A model generated the notes under the pieces. The model saw only the letters and a program-made list of their open reading frames with translations, was not told the origin of the DNA and did no database searches. From an uncultured Bacteroides sp. (GTDB taxonomy: Bacteria > Bacteroidota > Bacteroidia > Bacteroidales > Bacteroidaceae): DNA of 52,896 nt. Shown in pieces: positions 6,983 through 15,609 of the stretch; position 1 is the first letter of the stretch; each line of letters begins with the position of its first letter. The stretch covers positions 1 to 52,896 of the forward strand of contig CALUJK010000022.1 of NCBI GenBank assembly GCA_944320945.1, in the 5' to 3' direction. The translations under genes and the position numbers were made by a program.

Positions 6983-7833
6983 ATGGCGGCCGCACAGGCA
7001 TAGCCCTCGTTATAAAGAGTACGTAGTTTACGGACATCGCGTTCTATGCGGTCCACCTCCACGGGATGGGAAGGACGGATGACAGAGATTTCGCCTGCTG
7101 CTTCCAGCTGCTCGACCTGTTCCAACTGGTTGTTATAGACAATGCTACGGCGGTCGATGGCTTCGCGCAACTGAGGATAACGGCGATAAATGAAAGGTGG
7201 CACGCGTGTACCGTGAATTTCTTTACGATAGCCCAGATTGCGTGTCAATACGACTACACAATGTGTAAAACCGTCGGCACGGGCATGAAGAACGGGGATA
7301 GAATCTACGATGCCTCCATCCAACATGGGAATGCCATCTACATAAGCAATGGGACAGACGAAAGGCAAACTACTGGATGCACGGGCTATGTCGACCAACC
7401 GTTTCTTATCGTGTCGTTCCTCCAAATAGTTTGCTTCACCCGTCAAGCAATTGGTAGTCACCATGACATAACGGGCAGGATTGGCAAAACAGGCTGCATA
7501 ATCATAAGGCAAGATGTGTTCCGGAAACTCATGGAACAAAAGATCGAAATCCAGAATATTACGTTTCTTCAACAAATGTCTCAAACCGATGTAGTGATAT
7601 TGCTCCAACAGATCGATATTGCTGTACTTGGCACGTCCGCGTTGACCGGACATATAGGATAATCCATTGCAAGCCCCTGCACTGACTCCAATAACGTAAG
7701 GGAAATGAATGCCCCTATCCATAAAATTGTCTAACACACCGCAAGTAAAAACGCCGCGCATACCGCCACCTTCAAGCACTAAAGCCGTGTGGTCGGTGAT
7801 ATGTATCGGTTTATTTGCCATCTTTACATCCAT
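6964..7833 (-). CDS. Patatin-like phospholipase (YjjU type)
   Basis: This is a cytoplasmic Ser-Asp dyad hydrolase of the patatin family, likely acting on phospholipid acyl esters. The oxyanion-hole glycines are in EGGGMRG (residues 21-27), the nucleophile is Ser51 in GVSAG, and the catalytic Asp172 lies in the DGG motif. At 289 residues it matches the YjjU subgroup, which also has the basic C-terminal region seen here. Two ATGs are possible (7833 and 7821); the second gives MANKPIHITD and is equally plausible. The gene converges on the WYL regulator with a 19-base tail overlap. The upstream gap before the peptidase gene is 110 bases and holds divergent promoter sequence. Confidence 0.87.
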   Translation of the reverse strand: MDVKMANKPIHITDHTALVLEGGGMRGVFTCGVLDNFMDRGIHFPYVIGVSAGACNGLSYMSGQRGRAKYSNIDLLEQYHYIGLRHLLKKRNILDFDLLFHEFPEHILPYDYAACFANPARYVMVTTNCLTGEANYLEERHDKKRLVDIARASSSLPFVCPIAYVDGIPMLDGGIVDSIPVLHARADGFTHCVVVLTRNLGYRKEIHGTRVPPFIYRRYPQLREAIDRRSIVYNNQLEQVEQLEAAGEISVIRPSHPVEVDRIERDVRKLRTLYNEGYACAAAIHFKCG

Positions 7834-7904
7834 GTTCCGATTAGAAATATAAATAAGGTAAGGATTTCTTCTTCAAAGATACGCCAAGTTTCTGAGATTC
7901 TGTC

Positions 7905-7912
7905 TATCTTTG
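7905..7912 (+). promoter_or_regulatory. -7 box for the C1-type peptidase gene
   Basis: TATCTTTG matches the TAnnTTTG consensus and lies 31 bases before the first ATG. No convincing -33 box is seen. Confidence 0.5.
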
Positions 7913-7943
7913 CGGATAAATAACACTTACCACATAATATATA

Positions 7944-9137
7944 ATGTATATGAAAAAAACGATGATGTTTGCTGCCGCAGCCTTGCTGAGCTTAAATATG
8001 GCAGCACAAGACAATGCCAAAGAGGAAGAAGGCTTTGTCTTTACTACTGTCAAGGAGAACCCTATCACATCCATCAAGAACCAGAACCGGTCGTCAACGT
8101 GTTGGAGTTTCTCCAGTTTGGGATTTCTTGAAAGCGAATTGCTGCGTATAGGCAAGGGGACATACGATTTCTCTGAAATGTTCGTCGTACACCACACTAT
8201 GGTGGATCGTGCTGTCAACTATGTGCGTTATCACGGCGACGCTTCTTTCTCGCCGGGCGGAAGTTTCTACGACATTATGTACTGTATGAAAAACTATGGG
8301 CTGGTACCACAAGAGGCGATGCCGGGCATTATGTATGGCGACACACTGCCTGTACACAACGAACTGGACGCTGTAGCTGAAGCATATGTAAAGGCTATCG
8401 GCAAAGGGCGGTACAGCAAACTGACACCGGTGTGGAAACAAGGACTCAGCGCCATTTATGATACTTATTTGGGAAAATGTCCCGAAACATTTACTTATCA
8501 AGGGAAAGAATACACCCCGAAGACTTTTGCTGAAAGCCTCGGCATTAATCCTGATGACTATGTATCTTTGACATCATATACACATCACCCATTCTATACG
8601 CAATTTGCGATTGAGATACAAGATAACTGGCGCAATGGTTTATCTTACAACTTGCCTATTGATGAACTAATGCAAGTAATGGATAACGCCATCCGCACAG
8701 GTTATACTTTTGCATGGGGTAGCGATGTAAGTGAGCAAGGATTTACACGCGACGGTATTGCAGTGATGCCGGATGCTGCACGCGGCGCCGAACTCACCGG
8801 TAGCGATATGGCTCGCTGGACCGGTATGACTGCTGCCGACAAACGCAAAGAATTGACATCGAAACCGCTTCCGGAAATGGAAATCACACAGGAAATGCGT
8901 CAAGAGGCATTTGACAACTGGGAAACGACTGATGACCACGGAATGGTTATCTACGGTATAGCCAAAGACCAAAACGGGAAAGAGTATTTCATGGTGAAAA
9001 ACTCATGGGGATTAAGCGGCAAATATAAAGGCATCTGGTATGCATCGAAGGCTTTTGTTGCTTACAAAACGATGAATATTCTTGTTCACAAGGATGCACT
9101 TCCCAAAAACATCAAACAGAAATTGGGTATCAAATAA
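7944..9137 (+). CDS. Secreted papain-fold cysteine peptidase, C1B/bleomycin-hydrolase-like
   Basis: An exported protease with a signal peptide (MKKTMMFAAAALLSLNMAAQ). The papain-fold triad is complete: Gln47 in NQNRSSTCWSF supplies the oxyanion hole, Cys53 is the nucleophile, His332 lies in DDHGMVIYG, and Asn353 lies in VKNSWG. The spacing and the long insert between Cys and His resemble aminopeptidase C/bleomycin hydrolase. Those enzymes are usually cytoplasmic, whereas this one has a leader, as is common in Bacteroidales. An alternative ATG six bases downstream (7950) gives a cleaner signal peptide. It is monocistronic, with its own -7 box and a strong terminator after the stop. Confidence 0.88.
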   Translation: MYMKKTMMFAAAALLSLNMAAQDNAKEEEGFVFTTVKENPITSIKNQNRSSTCWSFSSLGFLESELLRIGKGTYDFSEMFVVHHTMVDRAVNYVRYHGDASFSPGGSFYDIMYCMKNYGLVPQEAMPGIMYGDTLPVHNELDAVAEAYVKAIGKGRYSKLTPVWKQGLSAIYDTYLGKCPETFTYQGKEYTPKTFAESLGINPDDYVSLTSYTHHPFYTQFAIEIQDNWRNGLSYNLPIDELMQVMDNAIRTGYTFAWGSDVSEQGFTRDGIAVMPDAARGAELTGSDMARWTGMTAADKRKELTSKPLPEMEITQEMRQEAFDNWETTDDHGMVIYGIAKDQNGKEYFMVKNSWGLSGKYKGIWYASKAFVAYKTMNILVHKDALPKNIKQKLGIK

Positions 9138-9156
9138 TACCGCTCATATATTCATG

Positions 9157-9195
9157 AAAAGTCCTGCTTGTGTGCATACACAGGCAGGACTTTTT
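9157..9195 (+). terminator. Intrinsic terminator after the C1 peptidase
   Basis: The arms AAAGTCCTGC and GCAGGACTTT enclose a smaller TGTG...CACA hairpin and are followed by TTTTTG. Confidence 0.85.
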
Positions 9196-9262
9196 GTTTC
9201 CAATTCCTCGCTAACCACCACTGCTCAGAATCGATATTTCTGTGCATTTTCCCCGCCGAATA

Positions 9263-9293
9263 TTTGTCAACCCCAACGGTTTGTGTAAATTTG
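9263..9293 (+). promoter_or_regulatory. Consensus Bacteroides promoter of the etfBA-acd operon
   Basis: TTTG at 9263-9266, a 19-base spacer and TAAATTTG at 9286-9293 give an exact match to the TTTG-N19-21-TAnnTTTG consensus. It lies about 45 bases before the etfB start. Confidence 0.8.
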
Positions 9294-9338
9294 CACCCTA
9301 TAAGATATTAACTAATACCTAATTAATATATTAAAATC

Positions 9339-10232
9339 ATGAGTTTGAAAATCGTAGTATTGGCGAAACAAGTACCCGACACACGCAACGTGGGGAAAGA
9401 CGCCATGAAAGCCGACGGTACCATCAACCGTGCGGCGTTGCCTGCCATCTTCAATCCTGAAGACCTCAATGCTCTTGAGCAGGCACTCCGTCTGAAAGAC
9501 ACACATCCGGGTTCTACCGTCACCATATTGACTATGGGACCAGGCCGCGCAGCTGAGATTATTCGTGAAGGATTATACCGCGGTGCCGATGGCGGCTACT
9601 TGCTTACAGACCGTGCTTTTGCCGGCGCAGACACCTTGGCCACTTCTTACGCTTTAGCCACTGCTATACGCAAGATGGGACAACCGGATATTATCATCGG
9701 TGGCCGGCAAGCTATCGACGGTGATACAGCTCAAGTAGGTCCTCAGGTGGCTGAAAAGCTCGGACTGACTCAAGTTACTTATGCCGAAGAGATTCTGAAC
9801 GTGGATGAAGCCGGACGTCACATCACCATCAAACGTCATATAGATGGTGGCGTAGAAATAGTTGAAGCGCCATTACCGCTTGTTATCACTGTTAATGGTA
9901 GTGCTGCCCCTTGCCGTCCGCGTAATGCCAAATTGGTACAGAAATATAAGCGTGCTCTCGGTGCTCAGGAAAAAGCAGCTATCGAAAAAGAAGGTGCAAC
10001 CGTACCTTATGCCGAATTATACAATACACGTCCCTACTTAAACATCATTGAATGGAGCGTAGCAGATGTAAACGGCGACCTTGCACAATGTGGTCTCAGC
10101 GGCTCACCGACCAAAGTGAAAGCCATCCAGAACATCTCTTTCCAAGCCAAAGAAAGCAAGACGCTGACCGGTAGCGACAAAGACGTAGAAGCTTTGATTG
10201 TAGAACTGTTAGACAATCATACCATAGGATAA
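9339..10232 (+). CDS. etfB: Electron transfer flavoprotein, beta subunit
   Basis: EtfB forms a heterodimer with EtfA and carries electrons from acyl-CoA dehydrogenases. The 297-residue product starts with the ETF alpha/beta fold (IVVLAKQVPDTRNV). It contains the beta-subunit features GGRQAIDGDTAQVGPQ (residues about 120-135) and VEAPLPLVITVN, which contact the AMP or second nucleotide in this family. It is the first gene of a three-gene operon with etfA (20-base gap) and an acyl-CoA dehydrogenase (5-base gap), the usual arrangement in Bacteroides. A consensus promoter lies upstream. The length is slightly above the typical 250-260 residues, owing to a longer C-terminal part. Confidence 0.93.
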   Translation: MSLKIVVLAKQVPDTRNVGKDAMKADGTINRAALPAIFNPEDLNALEQALRLKDTHPGSTVTILTMGPGRAAEIIREGLYRGADGGYLLTDRAFAGADTLATSYALATAIRKMGQPDIIIGGRQAIDGDTAQVGPQVAEKLGLTQVTYAEEILNVDEAGRHITIKRHIDGGVEIVEAPLPLVITVNGSAAPCRPRNAKLVQKYKRALGAQEKAAIEKEGATVPYAELYNTRPYLNIIEWSVADVNGDLAQCGLSGSPTKVKAIQNISFQAKESKTLTGSDKDVEALIVELLDNHTIG

Positions 10233-10252
10233 TAGATAAAAATGATAAACAC

Positions 10253-11272
10253 ATGAACAACGTATTCGTATATCTCGAAATAGAAGGCACAACCGTGGCA
10301 GACGTCAGCCTGGAACTGCTGACCAAAGGCCGCAAACTGGCCAACCAACTGGGTTGCCAACTGGAAGCCGTTGCCGCAGGAAACAATCTGGACGGCATTG
10401 AAAAACAAGTATTGCCTTATGGTGTAGACTGTCTGCATGTATTTGACGCACCCGGTCTGTTCCCTTATACCTCGCTTCCCCACTCTTCCATACTTATCAA
10501 TCTGTTCAAGGAAGAGAAACCACAAATCTGCTTGATGGGTGCCACAGTCATCGGACGTGACCTCGGCCCGCGTGTTTCTTCTGCCCTCACTAGCGGACTG
10601 ACAGCTGACTGTACCGCACTGGAAATTGGCAATCATGAAGATAAGAAAGAAGGAAAAGTTTACGAGAATCTGCTTTACCAGATTCGTCCCGCATTTGGCG
10701 GCAATATCGTAGCTACTATCGTCAATCCGGAACATCGCCCACAGATGGCTACTGTCCGTGAAGGTGTCATGAAGAAAGAGATACTAGACGAAAACTATCA
10801 AGGAAAAGTCATCCGCCACGATGTAGCTAAATATGTGCCTACTACAGACTATGTAGTAAAAATTATCGATCGACACGTAGAAAAGGCTAAACACAACCTG
10901 AAAGGTGCTTCCATCGTAGTAGCAGGTGGTTATGGCATGGGATCAAAAGAAGGTTTTGACATGCTGTTCGACCTTGCCAAGGAATTGCACGCCGAAGTTG
11001 GCGCCAGTCGTGCTGCCGTAGATGCCGGCTTTGCAGACCATGACCGCCAGATTGGCCAAACCGGTGTCACCGTTCGTCCGAAACTCTACATCGCCTGCGG
11101 TATCTCCGGACAGATACAGCACATTGCCGGCATGCAGGAAAGCGGCATTATCATCTCTATCAACAATGACGAAAATGCACCCATCAACACGATTGCCGAT
11201 TACGTCATTAACGGTACAGTGGAAGAGGTCATCCCTAAAATGATTAAGTACTATAAATCACACAGCAAGTAA
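10253..11272 (+). CDS. etfA: Electron transfer flavoprotein, alpha subunit
   Basis: EtfA binds the redox-active FAD of the ETF heterodimer. The C-terminal FAD-binding domain is clear: VVAGGYGMGSKEGFDM, then GASRAAVDAGFADHDRQIGQ and TGVTVRPKLYIACGISGQ, followed by HIAGM and INNDENAPI. These are the family's flavin- and adenine-contact segments. At 339 residues it has the usual length. It is encoded between etfB and the acyl-CoA dehydrogenase, with tight spacing on both sides, so the three products probably act together in the cytoplasm. Confidence 0.93.
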   Translation: MNNVFVYLEIEGTTVADVSLELLTKGRKLANQLGCQLEAVAAGNNLDGIEKQVLPYGVDCLHVFDAPGLFPYTSLPHSSILINLFKEEKPQICLMGATVIGRDLGPRVSSALTSGLTADCTALEIGNHEDKKEGKVYENLLYQIRPAFGGNIVATIVNPEHRPQMATVREGVMKKEILDENYQGKVIRHDVAKYVPTTDYVVKIIDRHVEKAKHNLKGASIVVAGGYGMGSKEGFDMLFDLAKELHAEVGASRAAVDAGFADHDRQIGQTGVTVRPKLYIACGISGQIQHIAGMQESGIIISINNDENAPINTIADYVINGTVEEVIPKMIKYYKSHSK

Positions 11273-11277
11273 ACACT

Positions 11278-12984
11278 ATGGCTAACTTTTATACAGATAT
11301 ACCGGAACTCAAATATCATTTGGAGAATCCGATGATGGAACGTATCTGCGAATTGAAGGAACGCGGATACAAGGACAAAGATGAGTACGACTATGCTCCG
11401 CAAGATTACGCAGATGCTATTGACTCATACAATAAAGTGCTGGAAATTACCGGTGAAATCACCGCTGATGTCATCGCACAAAATGCCGAAGGCGTAGATG
11501 AAGAAGGTCCTCACTGCGCCAACGGACGTGTAGAATACGCAAGCGGTACGAAGCAAAACCTCGATGCCATGGTGAAAGCCGGACTGAACGGCATGACCAT
11601 GCCACGTCGCTTCGGTGGATTGAACTTTCCTATCACTCCTTACACCATGTGCGCCGAAATTGTGGCAGCAGCCGATGCCGGATTCGGTAACATTTGGTCA
11701 TTACAAGATTGTATAGAAACCTTATATGAATTCGGTAATGAAGACCAGCACAGCCGCTTCATCCCCCGCATCCGCCGAGGTGAAACAATGACTATGGACC
11801 TGACCGAACCAGATGCCGGCAGCGACCTGCAAAGTGTTATGCTAAAGGCAACTTACGATGAAGCAAACCAATGCTGGCGTCTTAATGGCGTGAAGCGATT
11901 CATCACGAATGGAGACGCCGACCTGCACCTTGTACTGGCTCGTAGTGAAGAAGGCACAAAAGACGGACGCGGTCTCTCCATGTTTATCTATGACAAGCGT
12001 GATGGAGGTGTAAATGTACGCCGCATCGAAAACAAACTCGGTATCCACGGTTCACCCACATGTGAATTAGTTTACAAAAATGCCCGTGCCGAACTCTGCG
12101 GAGAGCGCAAATTAGGTCTGATTAAATATGTTATGGCACTGATGAACGGAGCACGCTTGGGTATTGCAGCACAATCCGTAGGTCTGTCACAAGCAGCCTA
12201 CAATGAAGCACTGGCATACGCTAAAGACCGCAAACAATTCGGTAAAGCTATCATTGAATTCCCCGCTGTTTATGACATGCTTGCCACAATCAAGGCCAAA
12301 CTGGATGCCGGACGCGCCCTGCTCTACCAGACTGCCCGCTACGTAGATATCTACAAAGCATTAGATGACATTGCCCGCGAACGCAAGCTCACACCCGAAG
12401 AGCGTCAAGAGCAGAAAAAGTACGCTAAACTGGCCGATGCTTTCACTCCCCTGGCTAAAGGTATGAACTCCGAGTATGCCAATCAGAATGCATATGATTG
12501 CATCCAAGTACATGGAGGTTCGGGCTTCATGTTAGAATACGCTTGTCAACGTATCTACCGCGATGCCCGCATCACAAGCATCTACGAAGGAACGACACAG
12601 CTCCAAACAGTTGCCGCCATCCGCTATGTGACAAACGGCGCATACGCTGCTACGCTGCACGAATATGAGCAAGTTCCTTGCAGTGCAGAAATGCAACCGC
12701 TAATGGAGCGTGTAAAGGCCATGACAGCCAAGTTTGAGGCTGCCACCAACCGCGTAAAAGAAGCCGGCGACCAAGAACTGCACGATTTCCTTGCACGCCG
12801 TTTATACGAGATGGCTGCTGTGTGCGTAATGTCACACCTCATTATCCAGGACGCTACCCGTGCACCGGAATTGTTCACCCGTTCGGCTACCATCTACGTA
12901 AATTATGCCGAAGCAGAAGTAGAAAAGCATGCAACTTTCATACAGAACTTCCAAAGCGAGGAATTGGCATCTTATCGCCGATAA
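11278..12984 (+). CDS. Acyl-CoA dehydrogenase, long form with C-terminal extension
   Basis: This flavin enzyme oxidises an acyl-CoA to the enoyl-CoA and passes electrons to the adjacent ETF. The central beta domain has MTMDLTEPDAGSDLQ, and the C-terminal helical domain has ARLGIAAQSVGLSQAAYNEA and AKDRKQFGKAI. The segment QVHGGSGFMLEYACQRIYRD is followed by ITSIYEGTTQLQ, whose Glu is in the place of the catalytic base of butyryl/short-chain enzymes. At 568 residues it is longer than the usual 380, and an extra C-terminal helical region (about residues 455-568) is typical of the AcdB/long-form group. The substrate is not determined by sequence. It ends at a strong terminator. Confidence 0.92.
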   Translation: MANFYTDIPELKYHLENPMMERICELKERGYKDKDEYDYAPQDYADAIDSYNKVLEITGEITADVIAQNAEGVDEEGPHCANGRVEYASGTKQNLDAMVKAGLNGMTMPRRFGGLNFPITPYTMCAEIVAAADAGFGNIWSLQDCIETLYEFGNEDQHSRFIPRIRRGETMTMDLTEPDAGSDLQSVMLKATYDEANQCWRLNGVKRFITNGDADLHLVLARSEEGTKDGRGLSMFIYDKRDGGVNVRRIENKLGIHGSPTCELVYKNARAELCGERKLGLIKYVMALMNGARLGIAAQSVGLSQAAYNEALAYAKDRKQFGKAIIEFPAVYDMLATIKAKLDAGRALLYQTARYVDIYKALDDIARERKLTPEERQEQKKYAKLADAFTPLAKGMNSEYANQNAYDCIQVHGGSGFMLEYACQRIYRDARITSIYEGTTQLQTVAAIRYVTNGAYAATLHEYEQVPCSAEMQPLMERVKAMTAKFEAATNRVKEAGDQELHDFLARRLYEMAAVCVMSHLIIQDATRAPELFTRSATIYVNYAEAEVEKHATFIQNFQSEELASYRR

Positions 12985-13006
12985 GTCCATAATTTAACCG
13001 TATAGA

Positions 13007-13055
13007 AAGAGCGGGTACGCAGACAAATGTCATGCATACCCGCTCTTCTTTTTCT
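13007..13055 (+). terminator. Intrinsic terminator of the etfBA-acd operon
   Basis: The arms AGAGCGGGTA and TACCCGCTCT (13008-13017 and 13037-13046) are followed by a T-rich run. The reverse strand could also use the hairpin for the convergent HAD gene. Confidence 0.8.
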
Positions 13056-13071
13056 ATTTTTTCTTAAGCGA

Positions 13072-13788
13072 TTATAACCAAGCCAATAACTCACCCAAAC
13101 TTGTGATACAGGGTACACATTCCACAAACGCCTGTTGCGTAGGACATCCCATCACTGCCTGACAACCCAGTTCCCGAGCCGGCAAAATATCATTCTTCAG
13201 CGAATCCCCTACCACTACGACCTCGTGAGGAGACAAACCCGCGCGTCCCATCGGTAAACGCCACAAAGCAGAATCAGGCTTACGAATACCTTCTATAGTA
13301 GAGTCTGTCACCGAACAAAAATAATCCGCTATACCTAAATCCGTCACTATCCGACGAAGATTTCCATAATAATTAGAAACCAACAACAAAGAATAACGGG
13401 CAGACAATGCAGCCAATACCGGTCGCGCCAACGATATATTATTTTCCACATATTGCACCACCACACGAGCCGCATTCATTGAAAACGACTCCAAATGCTC
13501 CACCGCCAGCAAACTGCGCTCCGACAGATTTTCAAACTGATAGCGTATCTTAAAACATTGCGTATCATACAATGTACTATCAGCACTCACAGGCCTAACG
13601 GATTCCATTTGCCGCTCGGCATAGACATACGAATCCCAAAATGTTTCCTTAGTCAACGGCAGACCCAATTCATAGGCATAAAGTTTCAGGTAGATGTCAC
13701 TCCAATGCAGGAAAGGAGCGTCAAGTGTTCCTCCAAAGTCAAAAGCAATCGCCTTTATTCCGTTCTTATCTATCATGGTCACATACAT
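13072..13788 (-). CDS. HAD-superfamily hydrolase, likely the phosphatase of the inositol-lipid operon
   Basis: The HAD motifs are: I, FDFGGTLD (nucleophile Asp); II, LLVSNYYGN (Ser); III, GIRKPD (Lys); IV, VVVGDSLKND. Motif I has Gly where DxD enzymes carry the second Asp (acid/base), so catalysis may be altered or slower. The gene is the last of a minus-strand operon with myo-inositol-phosphate synthase and a CDP-alcohol phosphotransferase, and its start abuts the stop of the latter. The context suggests it dephosphorylates phosphatidylinositol phosphate or another inositol phosphate intermediate. That assignment is inference from context and from what is known of Bacteroides inositol-lipid clusters. 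An internal start at MIDKNG is also possible. Confidence 0.8.
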   Translation of the reverse strand: MYVTMIDKNGIKAIAFDFGGTLDAPFLHWSDIYLKLYAYELGLPLTKETFWDSYVYAERQMESVRPVSADSTLYDTQCFKIRYQFENLSERSLLAVEHLESFSMNAARVVVQYVENNISLARPVLAALSARYSLLLVSNYYGNLRRIVTDLGIADYFCSVTDSTIEGIRKPDSALWRLPMGRAGLSPHEVVVVGDSLKNDILPARELGCQAVMGCPTQQAFVECVPCITSLGELLAWL

Positions 13789-14700
13789 TTAAAGACTACG
13801 CAATATGGAACGGCAGAGAGCCTCATGACGAGCTACCATATAAATAAATAAAGCAGTCAGCACCGACAGTTCAAATGCAAAGTAAACCCATGGCATGCCT
13901 ATCAACAACGACACAAATAGTGCAAAAGCACGGGTATTGAATGACAAGATATTCGTATATTTCATCAAAGGCAGACTTCCTTTGCGGAAACGTTCGCGTA
14001 TCTCTGCCGGAATGTCCTCGCCATAACGGGCACGCAGTGCGGCAAACAATTTCTGAAACGCCGGACTCCATTGCTCCTGCGAATCAGTATAATTGGCATA
14101 AAACCATTGAAACACTTTCCTGACTATACCATTTTCCCACCGCATAGACTTAAAACGTTCCTGCTCGCGTTTCGCATCAGCCAACTCACTTCCGGCTCTT
14201 CCTTTCAGGAAAAACAGATGAATATTGCGGTAATAATCCGCCATAGCAGCCTCTTTGCTGTGTATAAAGCCATTGATCAGCGCCACCACCCATATCCAGA
14301 TGCCCCATTCCGGCGTCAGCCGCAGAGCGATAGCTGCATAAATACACGCAAACCACAATATGCCCGACGTACCATCCAGAATACGTCCTAGTTCAGACTT
14401 CTGTCCCGTCATACGTGCCAACTGCCCGTCAGCACTGTCATACATATTGGCCCATACCAACAAGCACATACCTGCCATATTCAGCCAAACACTGTCAAAG
14501 TAGAACAGCACCGCCGCCGTTACTCCTAAAAAGATGGAGATAACCGTCACCGTATTGGGATGAACTCCCAACCGGCTGAACAACAAAGCCCAGCGATAGC
14601 CGACAGGACGATAGAAAAGCAAATCTATCCACTCCTCCGTATCCATGGACTTTATCGAATTCTTCCATGCTTTTGTTTCATTCTTACTCATGGTTACCAA
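13789..14700 (-). CDS. CDP-alcohol phosphatidyltransferase family protein (phosphatidylinositol-phosphate synthase candidate)
   Basis: This is an integral membrane enzyme that would join CDP-diacylglycerol (or another CDP-alcohol) to inositol phosphate. Several transmembrane segments flank the family signature DSADGQLARMTGQKSELG then RILDG (residues 88-113). Its Asp88, Asp91, Gly92, Ala95, Arg96, Gly105 and Asp109 are in place. The final Asp of the canonical DxxDG...AR...G...DxxxD pattern is Gly113 here. It lies in an operon with inositol-phosphate synthase, so phosphatidylinositol-phosphate synthesis is the likely role. The protein is longer (303 residues) than minimal members, with a soluble helical insert around residues 170-240. 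MSKNETK at 14691 is an alternative start. Confidence 0.82.
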   Translation of the reverse strand: MVTMSKNETKAWKNSIKSMDTEEWIDLLFYRPVGYRWALLFSRLGVHPNTVTVISIFLGVTAAVLFYFDSVWLNMAGMCLLVWANMYDSADGQLARMTGQKSELGRILDGTSGILWFACIYAAIALRLTPEWGIWIWVVALINGFIHSKEAAMADYYRNIHLFFLKGRAGSELADAKREQERFKSMRWENGIVRKVFQWFYANYTDSQEQWSPAFQKLFAALRARYGEDIPAEIRERFRKGSLPLMKYTNILSFNTRAFALFVSLLIGMPWVYFAFELSVLTALFIYMVARHEALCRSILRSL

Positions 14701-14745
14701 TAAATCGAATTTACTTGATTATTTCTTACGGCATTAAAAACCGTT

Positions 14746-15609
14746 TTAATCATTCGCTAGACTTTTTTGAATCAGTTGTCCGATGGCAACGGCAGCCTCC
14801 TGCCGACAGGGGGCAAAACTGGGCCAATCATTCAAGTCAATGAGATAAATCTGCCCGTCAGTCGCCACGATGCAGTCTCCTCCATACACCTGTACCTGCA
14901 ACACACTTGCCGCCCGGTGGCACAAATGCCGCAAAGCCTCCTCCTCAAAAGGAATGCCGCGAGGAGCACCATTCACTGCCTCCCAGCCAAACTTGCTGTG
15001 CCCGTTTACCTGCGGATAGAACCAATAAAAAAAGTCACTGCCGGATACGCCATAAAACTTCAGCAAGTCCCTCTCCGTGTGCTTATTTATCACCACCCGG
15101 GAGATGCCGCGAGAAGCACACCTTTCCAGCAAAGCCGCCAGTTCTGATTCCGTTCCTGCAAATGCGACATCCTCTCTATGGACGGCATGTGCATCGGCCC
15201 GCTTCACCCAACAAGGTTCAAACTTCGCTGCCAACAGATTTTCCGGTACTCCGTCAGCCGTCTGACATATCAGGCTTGGCGGATAAGAGATGTGATGAGC
15301 CGTCAGCAAAGAAGTCATACGCTCACGCATACAATTTTCAATGCCAAAACCGGAATTGATCGCACAACCGCCTTGCCTCTCCCACTCCTGTAGCTTGGCA
15401 AGTGCCGGTTTGCTTCTCAACATGGTGAAGATACAACGTTCTCCTCTCAACTGATTGACTAAAAACTCTGACTCGGCATACAGATGCACTTCGTGCCCCG
15501 CCTCTGCCAGCCACTGCGCCACGGCAGAAAATATAGCCTCATCATTTCCCACCTGATTCGGAGAGAACTGTGCATCACGCCGGATGCCTGCAATACTACG
15601 TACGCTCAT
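14746..15609 (-). CDS. ATP-grasp-like protein of the inositol-lipid operon
   Basis: The C-terminal half resembles an ATP-grasp ligase/kinase: QVYGGDCIVATDG then QIYLIDLNDWPSFAPCR supplies the Asp/Asn pair for Mg-ATP. Lys-rich segments (CWVKRADAHAV, VVINKHTERDLLKF) are in the positions of the nucleotide-binding strands. The N-terminus (GNDEAIFSAVAQWLAEAGHEVHLYAE) looks like a pre-ATP-grasp domain. Inositol phosphate kinases of the ITPK type belong to the same superfamily, so an inositol-phosphate substrate is attractive given the neighbours, but it is not proven. The start codon overlaps the stop of the upstream nucleotidyltransferase (ATGA at 15606-15609), indicating translational coupling. 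Confidence 0.7.
   Translation of the reverse strand: MSVRSIAGIRRDAQFSPNQVGNDEAIFSAVAQWLAEAGHEVHLYAESEFLVNQLRGERCIFTMLRSKPALAKLQEWERQGGCAINSGFGIENCMRERMTSLLTAHHISYPPSLICQTADGVPENLLAAKFEPCWVKRADAHAVHREDVAFAGTESELAALLERCASRGISRVVINKHTERDLLKFYGVSGSDFFYWFYPQVNGHSKFGWEAVNGAPRGIPFEEEALRHLCHRAASVLQVQVYGGDCIVATDGQIYLIDLNDWPSFAPCRQEAAVAIGQLIQKSLAND

Noticed and set aside
7066-7662. 198-codon frame antisense to the patatin gene
   Set aside because: The patatin frame has all catalytic motifs; the antisense frame has none.
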